A stretch of DNA of 12,274 nt from Gammaproteobacteria bacterium UBA5078 (lineage in GTDB: Bacteria > Pseudomonadota > Gammaproteobacteria > Pseudomonadales > Pseudohongiellaceae). The stretch spans positions 366,258-378,531 of the forward strand of contig DIAM01000020.1 in NCBI GenBank assembly GCA_002416505.1, written 5' to 3'. The position numbers and the translations under genes were made by a program. The notes beneath the pieces are model-generated. The model saw only the letters and a program-made list of their open reading frames with translations. It was not told the origin of the DNA and did not search any database. This document shows positions 6,340-12,274 of the stretch, piece after piece (the first letter of the stretch is position 1; every line of letters starts with the position of its first letter).

Positions 6340-8358
6340 TCAAAGCACAGTGATTTGAAGTGGCTCCGAGGTATAGATTATCTCATCGACACTATTCGAG
6401 GTGGCGAGCCTATAGCCTACATAGATATAGAAGACGCCTCGGTTCTGCGCAGTTAACTGACCATCGAACACGAGCACCTCATTTCTCGCGGCAAGGCTGC
6501 TTATCGTCTTGAAAGCTTGCACATTAGCCTCATCGAAGGGCACGATGATGCCCTGCGCATTTAGGGCCATCAACTGCCCACTATCATTGACATTTAGTGC
6601 CACGATGATTTGCCCCGCCAGCCCAATGTGCTCGCTTTGCGGCGCAATTTCTGCCGAAATATTTATAGTGGCGGGGGTTTGCACAGCATTGCTCATGGTG
6701 ACCCCACCGTCGCTCGACATCCCCGATGCGATGCGTGCCGACACCTCGGCGCCATTAGCGGCCACCGTTAGCCGCGAAGGCAATGCAGCCCTCATCAAGA
6801 GATTGCGCATCATCCCCAAATCCTCATGTTCGAGGATATGACAATGATATAAGTATATACCCGAATTTTCTCGATACCTGACCAGCACTCGAACTCTTTC
6901 TCCCGGCATAACTTGCACTACATCCTTCAATCCCTCGTCTACAAAACCGGCGCGTATCTGTTGGGCGACTAGTGATTGCGTTGCCGGTGGAATGCGTTCA
7001 ATTATTTTGAACTGCACATTATGAATATGCATTGGGTGAGCCATCAACATGCCGATACTCGAGTTATTTGCGAACTCCCAGATCTCTGAGGTGCCAATAC
7101 GCACTTTCTCATCTTCTGCGACTTCATCCATCTCGCCAAAGGCTCGACCATTGAGTAGAGCCTGCCCCTGCAACATCGACAATTGAATCAGACGAGCAGG
7201 ATTGCCATTAATAGCGTCGTCAACAGAGAGAGAAGGAAATTCGGAGAGTTTGGCAGGCAGCGTTGTCGATGCACTACCTGCCGCCGCCATCTGAAAGCGA
7301 GCGATTGGACGGGCACCTTGCACCAGTGCCGCCCCAGACTGGGATTCCGTGGTCTCCGTCAGCGATGGAGTGAACGAGCGCGCCAATAGCTGAACTTCCT
7401 GTCCTGCCGCTTTCGCGGCAAAATCGACCCAGATCTCTACACGCTCTGCAGGAGCGAGGCTAATAGATTGGCGCTCTTGCGGCGCTTCCAGAAGGCCACC
7501 GTCGGTACCAATCACCTTGAACGTCGCGCCATCGCTCCAGCTGAACAAGTAATTCGAGGCATTGGAGGCATTGAACAAACGCAGACGGTGCGCAGTTCGC
7601 TCCACGACCCTAACATAAGACTCAGAGCCATTGACGAGGACACTCTGCCCTGAGAATCCCATCATCCATTCTTGACGGCGCCCACTCAGATAAACCAACT
7701 GATTGGCATTGTCGAAAGTGCGATCCTGCACTACCAGCACAATCTCTTTTTCACCCCTCGGCAATCCCAGTGCTAGCTCGTCCTCATCGCTGACAATGAA
7801 TAGCCCACTTAGGCCAAAATACACCTGATGACCGGTGCGCTCATGAGGGTGAGGGTGAAACCAACAAGTACCCGCACGATTGGCGACGGTGAATTCGTAT
7901 ACGAACTGACTGCCGGTGCCAATCGCATACATAGGGTGCCCATCCATGCGCTGCGGCATCTGCAAGCCATGCCAATGCACGATAGTGGCTTCCGGTAGCT
8001 GATTGGTGAAACGCACTCGCACTCGCTGCCCGCGACGAGCACGAATAACGGGAATATGGGACCCGTCAAGGAAGCCGAATGCGTCGCTGGGGCCGATTAA
8101 TAACTGGCCCTGATAACGCCACAGTGTCGTAGATTGGCCGTCCCGTAGATTAGCGCTGCCTATCTGTGCACTTAGCTCGATTTCGATATCCGCAATAAAA
8201 TCGGGAGAAGCCTCTGCGCCGACGACCTCATGAGAGGTGCCCGCAGAAAAAGCCACAGGCTTGTTGCCAATAAACAGGCCTGCCGCACCAACCCCCGAGA
8301 GAAACTGGCGACGTTTTAGCTGCCACGCTGTAAGAACCCGCGCTAGGTTTTTTTCCAT
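6340..8358 (-). CDS. Tat-exported multicopper oxidase with C-terminal extra domain
   Basis: This 672-residue periplasmic multicopper oxidase couples oxidation of a substrate (metal ion or phenolic) to reduction of oxygen to water. A Tat signal is seen at KRRQFLSG (15-22, twin Arg 16-17) before a hydrophobic stretch. Copper ligands are in the four classic motifs: HWHG (128-131), WFHPHPH (166-172), HPMHIH (441-446) and HCH-x3-H-x4-M (505-516), with M516 as the likely type 1 axial ligand. All are intact. There is no Met-rich loop of the CueO kind. After about residue 525, where the family usually ends, roughly 145 more residues follow. They look beta-rich, with GVFYIYVGYRL and a PLQITVL end, and I do not recognise them as a cupredoxin domain. 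GGAG lies 7 nt before the ATG. An FNR-type box is upstream (8495-8508), and the TonB receptor follows. Confidence 0.93.
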   Translation of the reverse strand: MEKNLARVLTAWQLKRRQFLSGVGAAGLFIGNKPVAFSAGTSHEVVGAEASPDFIADIEIELSAQIGSANLRDGQSTTLWRYQGQLLIGPSDAFGFLDGSHIPVIRARRGQRVRVRFTNQLPEATIVHWHGLQMPQRMDGHPMYAIGTGSQFVYEFTVANRAGTCWFHPHPHERTGHQVYFGLSGLFIVSDEDELALGLPRGEKEIVLVVQDRTFDNANQLVYLSGRRQEWMMGFSGQSVLVNGSESYVRVVERTAHRLRLFNASNASNYLFSWSDGATFKVIGTDGGLLEAPQERQSISLAPAERVEIWVDFAAKAAGQEVQLLARSFTPSLTETTESQSGAALVQGARPIARFQMAAAGSASTTLPAKLSEFPSLSVDDAINGNPARLIQLSMLQGQALLNGRAFGEMDEVAEDEKVRIGTSEIWEFANNSSIGMLMAHPMHIHNVQFKIIERIPPATQSLVAQQIRAGFVDEGLKDVVQVMPGERVRVLVRYRENSGIYLYHCHILEHEDLGMMRNLLMRAALPSRLTVAANGAEVSARIASGMSSDGGVTMSNAVQTPATINISAEIAPQSEHIGLAGQIIVALNVNDSGQLMALNAQGIIVPFDEANVQAFKTISSLAARNEVLVFDGQLTAQNRGVFYIYVGYRLATSNSVDEIIYTSEPLQITVL

Positions 8359-8464
8359 TCCAACTCTCCACCCGACTTCTAGAAAACTCCAGTCGCCTCA
8401 CTACCCTGACAATTCGCATCACCCCAACTCGAGTTCAGGATTGCACAACTAGACCCCCGCGGTG

Positions 8465-8470
8465 ATTTTA
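8465..8470 (-). promoter_or_regulatory. Candidate -10 element for the multicopper oxidase
   Basis: The minus strand reads TAAAAT (5 of 6 to TATAAT). It is placed so that the FNR-type box centre (8501.5) would sit about 42 bases upstream of a start site near 8459. That is the spacing of a class II FNR-activated promoter. No good -35 is needed in that class. The transcript leader would be about 100 nt. Confidence 0.3.
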
Positions 8471-8494
8471 TTTATGAGATTAATCTACCCCCTA

Positions 8495-8508
8495 TTGATT
8501 TGGATCAA
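8495..8508. promoter_or_regulatory. Perfect FNR/Anr-type binding site
   Basis: The sequence TTGATTTGGATCAA matches the FNR/Anr consensus TTGAT-N4-ATCAA at every fixed base. It is symmetric, so it can serve either gene. It is 137 bp before the oxidase start and 175 bp before the M50 start. The better-placed -10 candidate is on the oxidase side. Confidence 0.7.
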
Positions 8509-8682
8509 ACTACTCTGCCTCGTTTTGCTCTTCTATAGCCAATGAGCCCTAATCATTTGCTTGAGCCCTCTGATGCGATGCAATTTTCTCTTTTCTTACA
8601 ACCTAAAGACTCCGCAGATTCATCAGTTAAAATTGGAACTCGTGTTACGATAAAAGTGGACACACGGAAATAGGCAATAAAC

Positions 8683-9900
8683 ATGAATACGCAAGGCAAG
8701 AATAAACCGGGGGCGCAAAGCCGCACAGACGACGGCCATAGCTTGTCGTTATTTACGGTATTTGGCATAGAAGTTCGTCTGGATATCAGCGTCATCATCA
8801 TCTTCGCCCTGATCGTGTTCAGCCTAGGCAATGGCATCTATGCCAGCTGGCATCCCGAGTGGACGCTCACTATGGTCTGGGGAACAGCGCTGTTCTCTGG
8901 TATCGCTTTCTTTGCCTCATTACTGGCCCACGAGCTGTCCCACTCCGTGGTCTCCCAGCACTTCAATATTCCCGTACCTCGTATCACCCTATTCCTGTTC
9001 GGCGGGGTCGCCGAGATTAGCCGCGAGCCCGAACGCCCCAAGCATGAGTTCTTAATTGCCATCGCCGGCCCGCTGATGAGCCTGCTAATAGCCTTCGTCT
9101 GCACCGAACTGGCCCTGTATATGGCCAGCGATATGGACCTCGCCGGCACGGTTTCCGTCGGCGATCTGAGTGTGTTGAGCGACCTCGGCCCCTTGGCCAC
9201 ATCCCTGTTCTGGCTAGGCTCTATTAACCTATTGTTGGCGCTATTCAACATGATCCCAGGCTTCCCAATGGACGGTGGCAGGGTGTTCCGCGCTATCATC
9301 TGGGCGATCACCGGGGACAAGCTCAAGGCCACCCTGTGGGCCTCCAATGTTGGCCGCTACTTCGGTTGGTTTCTGATGGCCTCCGGCGTGATCGGGCTGC
9401 TTCAAGGCCAAGGCCTAGGCAGTCTATGGTCGATAATGATCGGCTGGTTCCTGTCCAACCTTGCCACCATGAGCTACAAGCAATTGGTCATGGATCAAGC
9501 GCTGGGGGGGTTCAATATTGCGGACGTGATGCGCACTCATTTCGAAACCGTCGATGCCGCCATGCCCCTGACAGAGTTTGTCGACAACTATCTGCTGCGC
9601 AGTAGCCAGAGGCTGTGGCCCGTAACCGTCGATAACAGACTAGTAGGCGCCGTCAGCCTCTCTCAGATTAGTCAGCTTCCTGCGAAAAACCGCGCGGTCC
9701 TTACGCTTGGCGAGGCGATGAGCCCCCTAGAGTCGATGAACTTTCTGGAGCCGAAGGCGAGCGCCAAGAACGCTATCGATACACTGCTAAAATCATCAGA
9801 CGAGCCAATGCTGGTGATTCGGGACGGCGAGGTGCTGGGGCTAGTGCAGCATTCCGATATCGTGAAGTGGATGGCCTTGCATCGAATGCCCGCGCCCTAA
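8683..9900 (+). CDS. M50-family membrane zinc metalloprotease (site-2 protease-like) with CBS domains
   Basis: This 405-residue intramembrane metalloprotease cleaves membrane-embedded substrates. The zinc motif HELSH (83-87) sits at the end of a hydrophobic helix, GGVAE (107-111) follows, and the third-ligand motif is NMIPGFPMDGGR (189-200) with D197. About six hydrophobic segments surround these motifs. Two cytosolic CBS-like regions follow, at about 279-335 (IADVM...) and 340-400 (LGEAMSP...), each with the expected beta-alpha pattern. CBS domains in this subfamily are thought to sense nucleotides. There is no PDZ domain, so it belongs to the group III SpoIVFB-like proteases rather than RseP. 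The substrate is unknown. It diverges from the oxidase and converges on the MutS-like gene, with only 20 nt between the stops. The start at 8683 has only a weak AGG upstream. Confidence 0.92.
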   Translation: MNTQGKNKPGAQSRTDDGHSLSLFTVFGIEVRLDISVIIIFALIVFSLGNGIYASWHPEWTLTMVWGTALFSGIAFFASLLAHELSHSVVSQHFNIPVPRITLFLFGGVAEISREPERPKHEFLIAIAGPLMSLLIAFVCTELALYMASDMDLAGTVSVGDLSVLSDLGPLATSLFWLGSINLLLALFNMIPGFPMDGGRVFRAIIWAITGDKLKATLWASNVGRYFGWFLMASGVIGLLQGQGLGSLWSIMIGWFLSNLATMSYKQLVMDQALGGFNIADVMRTHFETVDAAMPLTEFVDNYLLRSSQRLWPVTVDNRLVGAVSLSQISQLPAKNRAVLTLGEAMSPLESMNFLEPKASAKNAIDTLLKSSDEPMLVIRDGEVLGLVQHSDIVKWMALHRMPAP

Positions 9901-9913
9901 CGTCAGTGGGGCG

Positions 9914-9939
9914 AATCAAATTACTCTGACCCCTTTGAT
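9914..9939 (-). repeat. GGGGTCAGAG repeat, single copy at the convergent 3' ends
   Basis: On the minus strand it reads ATCAAAGGGGTCAGAGTAA followed by TTTGAT, so ATCAAA (9915-9920) and TTTGAT (9934-9939) also form a short stem. It lies between the stops of the M50 and MutS-like genes. It codes the last five residues (SKGSE) and the TAA of the latter. Confidence 0.85.
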
Positions 9940-11396
9940 GCGCTGGCAGATGAAATGACTTTGTCGAGAAGATCAAACACGCCCTCTTCATTCAATACAC
10001 GCATGCCCATGCGTTGCCGAGAGACGCCTTCTTGCAATAGATAGCTGAATTCGAGCCTACCATCGCTCTCCTTGGCCTGAAAATGACACTTCAGTATATT
10101 CGTCGAATCCCCAAAACTGTCCTCCAACTCGATCAAATGCGAGGAGAACAGGAACAGGGAATTGCCGATTATCTCCAGACGCTGCATCACCGCGAGTGAA
10201 GCCTCGAGCGCCTCGCTTACGTTCGTCCCCTTGAAGGGCTCATCCATAATCGCCACAACACGCTCCCCCTCCGACAGGGCGTATGCCAGTGCCTTCATGC
10301 GCAGCACCTCGGCGAAGAAGTAACTAGTGCCCGTGTGCACGTCATCACTTATAGCAATGGAGCTGAACAGGCGATCGACAGGAGTGAACGAGAAAGTGGC
10401 GGCGGGCACCCCCATGCCCAGGTGAGCGAAATAGAGTGCCGTGGCGATAGCCCTTAGGTAGGTTGTCTTCCCCGCCATGTTGGGACCGGTTAGGAAAAGC
10501 AGCCTAGTCGACTGGTCTAGCCCTACGGCATTGGCCACCGGATTGCTGACCTGGGGATGAAATAGGCCCTTCGCGAGAACTTTTGTCGGGCCATGTAAGA
10601 CTTCGGGGATGGTGTAACCGAGCTTGTGGGTAGCATCTGCCATCGACATAAGAGCATCCAACTCATAGGCCAATCTCAACAACTCTTCGAATTTGTCTTT
10701 GCCATAAATACGGAATGTTTGATCTAGACGCAATATCTTGAAAAACGTCACACCGCGCAGCTCTTCCTCGGGCACCTCTAAAAAATCTGGCCTTGAGACT
10801 ATGTCGCCTATCTTCTCCGCTATAAAAGCCAACTCACCCCCTGGCGGATCTACCTCTAATCTGTGCAGGAATTCGCGCATTGTTTGCACAAAGAGGCACG
10901 CAAACTGAACGCCTCGCAGAATGCGGATATAGTGGTAACCATCAAACACTCTAAGGACCAGAGCGCCGGTGACAAATCCGAAAGCGCTTCTTTCGATTAC
11001 GAACATCAAGGGGTCGGTCTGGTAGCGCTCCACTCGCCCCGTTACCCAGAGGCCTAGCTTCTCGAAGATGTCCCTATGCTTAGGAATATACGCGACCGAT
11101 TGCTGTACTTGAACGATATTGGCGGCGTCGGCAAACGGGTTCTCCATCCGTTGGCGCAGCATCTGAGCGCCCCCTTCCGTCCTAGTGGAATTGCAAAGCG
11201 CGAACAGCGTCTTGCCAGCGGCCTCGGATTCGAATATTTCGAGATCTTTGCGCGTATGCGAATCGATCTCTAGCGTGCGCACCTCTGATCGCTCTAGCTG
11301 AAGGACACTCGTCTTGTATCGCGATGCGGCGCGTCCTTTGGCGGCACTTGAGCGCCTGAGAACCGACTTAAAATTGCCGAAATAGCTAACTCTCAT
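9921..11396 (-). CDS. MutS-family ATPase lacking mismatch-recognition domains
   Basis: This 491-residue protein contains only the MutS core. A clamp/lever region (about 40-290) starts like MutS domain III (LEIDSHTRKDLEIFES, then TRTEGGAQMLRQRMENPF) and is followed by the MutS_V ATPase. Walker A is TGPNMAGKTT (303-312), Walker B is VVAIMDEPFKGTN with D385-E386, and the switch is FLFSSHLIEL. The N-terminal mismatch-binding and connector domains of MutS are absent, and there is no C-terminal Smr nuclease as in MutS2. A role in classical mismatch repair is therefore unlikely; DNA-structure recognition is inferred only. The start at 11396 is uncertain: GGAG sits only 2 nt before it. The C-terminal SKGSE and the stop codon come from an inserted repeat. 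Inverted copies of that repeat lie at both ends of the gene (9914-9939 and 11447-11469). Confidence 0.88.
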   Translation of the reverse strand: MRVSYFGNFKSVLRRSSAAKGRAASRYKTSVLQLERSEVRTLEIDSHTRKDLEIFESEAAGKTLFALCNSTRTEGGAQMLRQRMENPFADAANIVQVQQSVAYIPKHRDIFEKLGLWVTGRVERYQTDPLMFVIERSAFGFVTGALVLRVFDGYHYIRILRGVQFACLFVQTMREFLHRLEVDPPGGELAFIAEKIGDIVSRPDFLEVPEEELRGVTFFKILRLDQTFRIYGKDKFEELLRLAYELDALMSMADATHKLGYTIPEVLHGPTKVLAKGLFHPQVSNPVANAVGLDQSTRLLFLTGPNMAGKTTYLRAIATALYFAHLGMGVPAATFSFTPVDRLFSSIAISDDVHTGTSYFFAEVLRMKALAYALSEGERVVAIMDEPFKGTNVSEALEASLAVMQRLEIIGNSLFLFSSHLIELEDSFGDSTNILKCHFQAKESDGRLEFSYLLQEGVSRQRMGMRVLNEEGVFDLLDKVISSASASKGSE

Positions 11397-11582
11397 CGCT
11401 CCACCATCACGTCTGGTAATGATTGCTAATAGCCACTAGAACAGGACCAAAGGGGTCAGAGTAACTTGAAGGTCTAAAACTACGCTAAATTTAACGATGA
11501 TTCTATAAACTAATTGAAATGCTGCTGCTCACCGCTTGCCGCTACCTACCGATGCCGCCACCATTGAACTGGCCGCTCTCAT
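11397..11582. other. Gap holding a repeat copy and an A/T-rich promoter-like stretch
   Basis: Upstream of the MutS-like gene, bases 11470-11520 are A/T-rich. On the minus strand they hold TAGAAT (11505-11500), 5 of 6 to the -10 consensus, but no good -35 at 17 nt. I see no gene here. The repeat at 11447-11469 lies between this candidate and the MutS-like start. Confidence 0.35.
11447..11469 (+). repeat. GGGGTCAGAG repeat, single copy upstream of the MutS-like gene
   Basis: It reads CCAAAGGGGTCAGAGTAACT then TGA. It lacks the leading GAT but shares 18 bases, CAAAGGGGTCAGAGTAAC plus TTGA, with the array at 12161-12185. It points opposite to the copy at 9914-9939, so the MutS-like gene is bracketed by an inverted pair. 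It lies in the leader region of that gene. Confidence 0.85.
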
Positions 11583-11756
11583 CTAAACAGATAGTTTGAC
11601 CTGCCCGCGGAAACTCGTGTGAGGAAGAGAAGGACGATCATCATGCGCAGCATCCCAATTGAGCAATAGCCCAGATACTACCGATATTACTTGCACGAGA
11701 CCCAGTAAAAATGAGAACAATACGGCTTTCTTTGATGTATAAGAAGAGTCGTTCAT
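11583..11756 (-). CDS. Possible small single-pass membrane protein
   Basis: This ORF gives 57 residues if started at the ATG at 11756, beginning MNDSSYTSKKAVLFSF. One hydrophobic helix (about 11-32, VLFSFLLGLVQVISVVSGLLL) is preceded by two Lys and followed by an acidic, then a basic tail. The frame is open to 11804, but the extra N-terminal part is Arg-rich and unlikely. No Shine-Dalgarno precedes either start, and I recognise no family. The membrane segment with flanking Lys is the only argument for it being real. It diverges from the DUF2007 gene at 11815. Confidence 0.35.
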   Translation of the reverse strand: MNDSSYTSKKAVLFSFLLGLVQVISVVSGLLLNWDAAHDDRPSLPHTSFRGQVKLSV

Positions 11757-11814
11757 CGGTGCCACGATAGGCAAACGATGACGCTCGCTACGCTCTCGAG
11801 ACAAAGGGTCAATT

Positions 11815-12126
11815 ATGAAACTTATCTACACTCATGAAAACGTCATGCTAGTGCATTCCGCCAAGAATATTCTGGAGAGTTATAACATTGAATCCGTCTT
11901 CAAAAACGAACACTCCGCGCCTAGCGGCCCTAATCTGGGCATCAACAACATATTCCAAGAACTCTGGCTGGTCCGCGACGAAGACTATCTGCGCGCCCGC
12001 GAGATAATCGAGCGAGAGCTTATCAACCCAGAGCCTAAAGCAGCCTGGGTGTGCCCACAGTGCAAGGAAGAGAATGCCGGCAGCTTCGATTTTTGCTGGA
12101 GCTGCCAAACCGCCAAGCCCTCGTAA
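11815..12126 (+). CDS. DUF2007-domain protein with C-terminal zinc ribbon
   Basis: This 103-residue cytoplasmic protein starts with a DUF2007-like fold (1-70). The family pattern is seen in MKLIYTHENVMLVHSAKNIL, then the IES-V-F-K segment, then ELWLVRDEDYLRAREII. The family is described as putative signal-transducing, and its ligand is not established. After a short Pro linker, a zinc finger WVCPQCKEEN...FCWSC has C80, C83, C94 and C97. Its W-x-C-x2-C-x10-C-x2-C pattern with a following Asn resembles RanBP2-type fingers. Such a tail suggests protein or RNA binding, which is inference. AAAGGG (11803-11808) 6 nt before the ATG serves as the ribosome-binding site. Its surrounding CAAAGGGTCA resembles the local repeat with one G missing. 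A large repeat array starts 3 nt after the stop. Confidence 0.85.
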   Translation: MKLIYTHENVMLVHSAKNILESYNIESVFKNEHSAPSGPNLGINNIFQELWLVRDEDYLRAREIIERELINPEPKAAWVCPQCKEENAGSFDFCWSCQTAKPS

Positions 12127-12129
12127 CAC

Positions 12130-12274
12130 GATCAAAGGGGTCGATCAAAGGGGTCAGTAGGATCAAAGGGGTCAGAGTAACTTGATCTATCAAGTTACTC
12201 TGACCCCTTTGAATCTATCAAGTTACTCTGACCCCTTTGATCGACCCCTTTGATCCTACTGACCCCTTTGATCG
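12130..12274. repeat. Modular GGGGTCAGAG palindrome array, running to the window end
   Basis: The array is built from three modules: GATCAAAGGGGTC, the spacer AGTAG, and AGAGTAACTTGA with its complement. A perfect 23-bp stem (12163-12185 with 12190-12212) closes on a 4-nt loop TCTA. A second inverted long copy (12217-12240) repeats the right arm in tandem, and more short inverted modules follow to the edge. The left arm has the order short, short-AGTAG, long. The right arm read backwards is short-AGTAG, short, long, so the arms carry the same units in shuffled order. It may continue past the window. Confidence 0.88.

Larger units (their letters stand above)
8359..8682. other. Divergent promoter region between oxidase and M50 protease
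   Basis: These 324 bases separate two diverging genes and must hold both promoters. The FNR-type box at 8495-8508 and a 10-bp palindrome AGATTAATCT (8477-8486) are the clear signals. I see no gene in the stretch. The plus-strand gene has only a weak AGG (8672-8674) before its ATG. Confidence 0.6.

Noticed and set aside
7809..8422. Minus-strand ORFs in other frames within the multicopper oxidase
   Set aside because: They are shadows of the oxidase frame, which holds all four copper motifs.
8838..9347. Minus-strand ORF of 169 codons within the M50 protease gene
   Set aside because: The plus-strand frame has the HELSH and NMIPGFPMDGG motifs; the antisense frame shows no domain or start signal.
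9914..11469. Insertion sequence with terminal inverted repeats around the MutS-like gene
   Set aside because: The enclosed protein is a MutS ATPase, not a transposase, no target-site duplication is seen, and the same repeat occurs elsewhere in other arrangements.
11848..12135. Minus-strand ORF opposite the DUF2007 gene
   Set aside because: It is antisense to a gene with a recognisable domain and zinc finger and begins inside the repeat array.
12130..12274. CRISPR-like repeat array
   Set aside because: The units are inverted and abut each other without unique spacers of constant length, and there are no cas genes.

Overview
The window looks like a chromosomal segment of a Gram-negative bacterium, most likely a gammaproteobacterium. 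This rests on a TonB-dependent outer-membrane receptor, a Tat-exported multicopper oxidase, a YedI (DUF808) protein, a perfect FNR/Anr-type box and dispersed GGGGTCAGAG palindromic repeats. No rRNA, tRNA, CRISPR array, integrase or transposase was seen. The taxonomic call is an inference from gene content.

Layout. From 1 to 1434, on the minus strand, a putative 18-residue hydrophobic micro-ORF with a strong ribosome-binding site comes first, followed by a hairpin with a T-run. An ABC ATPase and the N-terminal 199 codons of its ABC-2 (NatB-like) permease follow, and the permease runs off the left edge. From 1715 to 3217, on the minus strand, lies a probable two-gene unit: yedI with a TTG start, then an exported cupin. 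At 3428-3934 (plus) is a small exported protein with tectonin-like W-rich repeats. Its stop codon lies in a block of GGGGTCAGAG repeats, which is followed by a strong bidirectional terminator at 4050-4085. From 4104 to 8358, on the minus strand, a multicopper oxidase with an unusual C-terminal extension is followed by a YncD/PqqU-like TonB-dependent receptor. A perfect FNR-type box sits upstream of the oxidase. At 8683-9900 (plus) is an M50 site-2-protease-like membrane metalloprotease with CBS domains. It converges on a MutS-family ATPase (9921-11396, minus) that lacks the mismatch-recognition domains. From 11583 to the right edge there is a doubtful small membrane ORF, a DUF2007 plus zinc-ribbon protein (11815-12126), and a dense, rearranged GGGGTCAGAG palindrome array reaching the window end.

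How the parts fit. The ABC genes form a translationally coupled exporter operon. The oxidase and receptor may act together in envelope metal or cofactor handling, possibly induced at low oxygen through the FNR-type site. The GGGGTCAGAG repeats sit at gene 3' ends, supply two stop codons, and flank the MutS-like gene as inverted copies. This suggests a REP/BIME-type family moved by an element elsewhere in the genome. The least explained features are the Ile/Leu/Val-only micro-ORF with its downstream hairpin, the modular palindrome array, and the oxidase's extra C-terminal domain.
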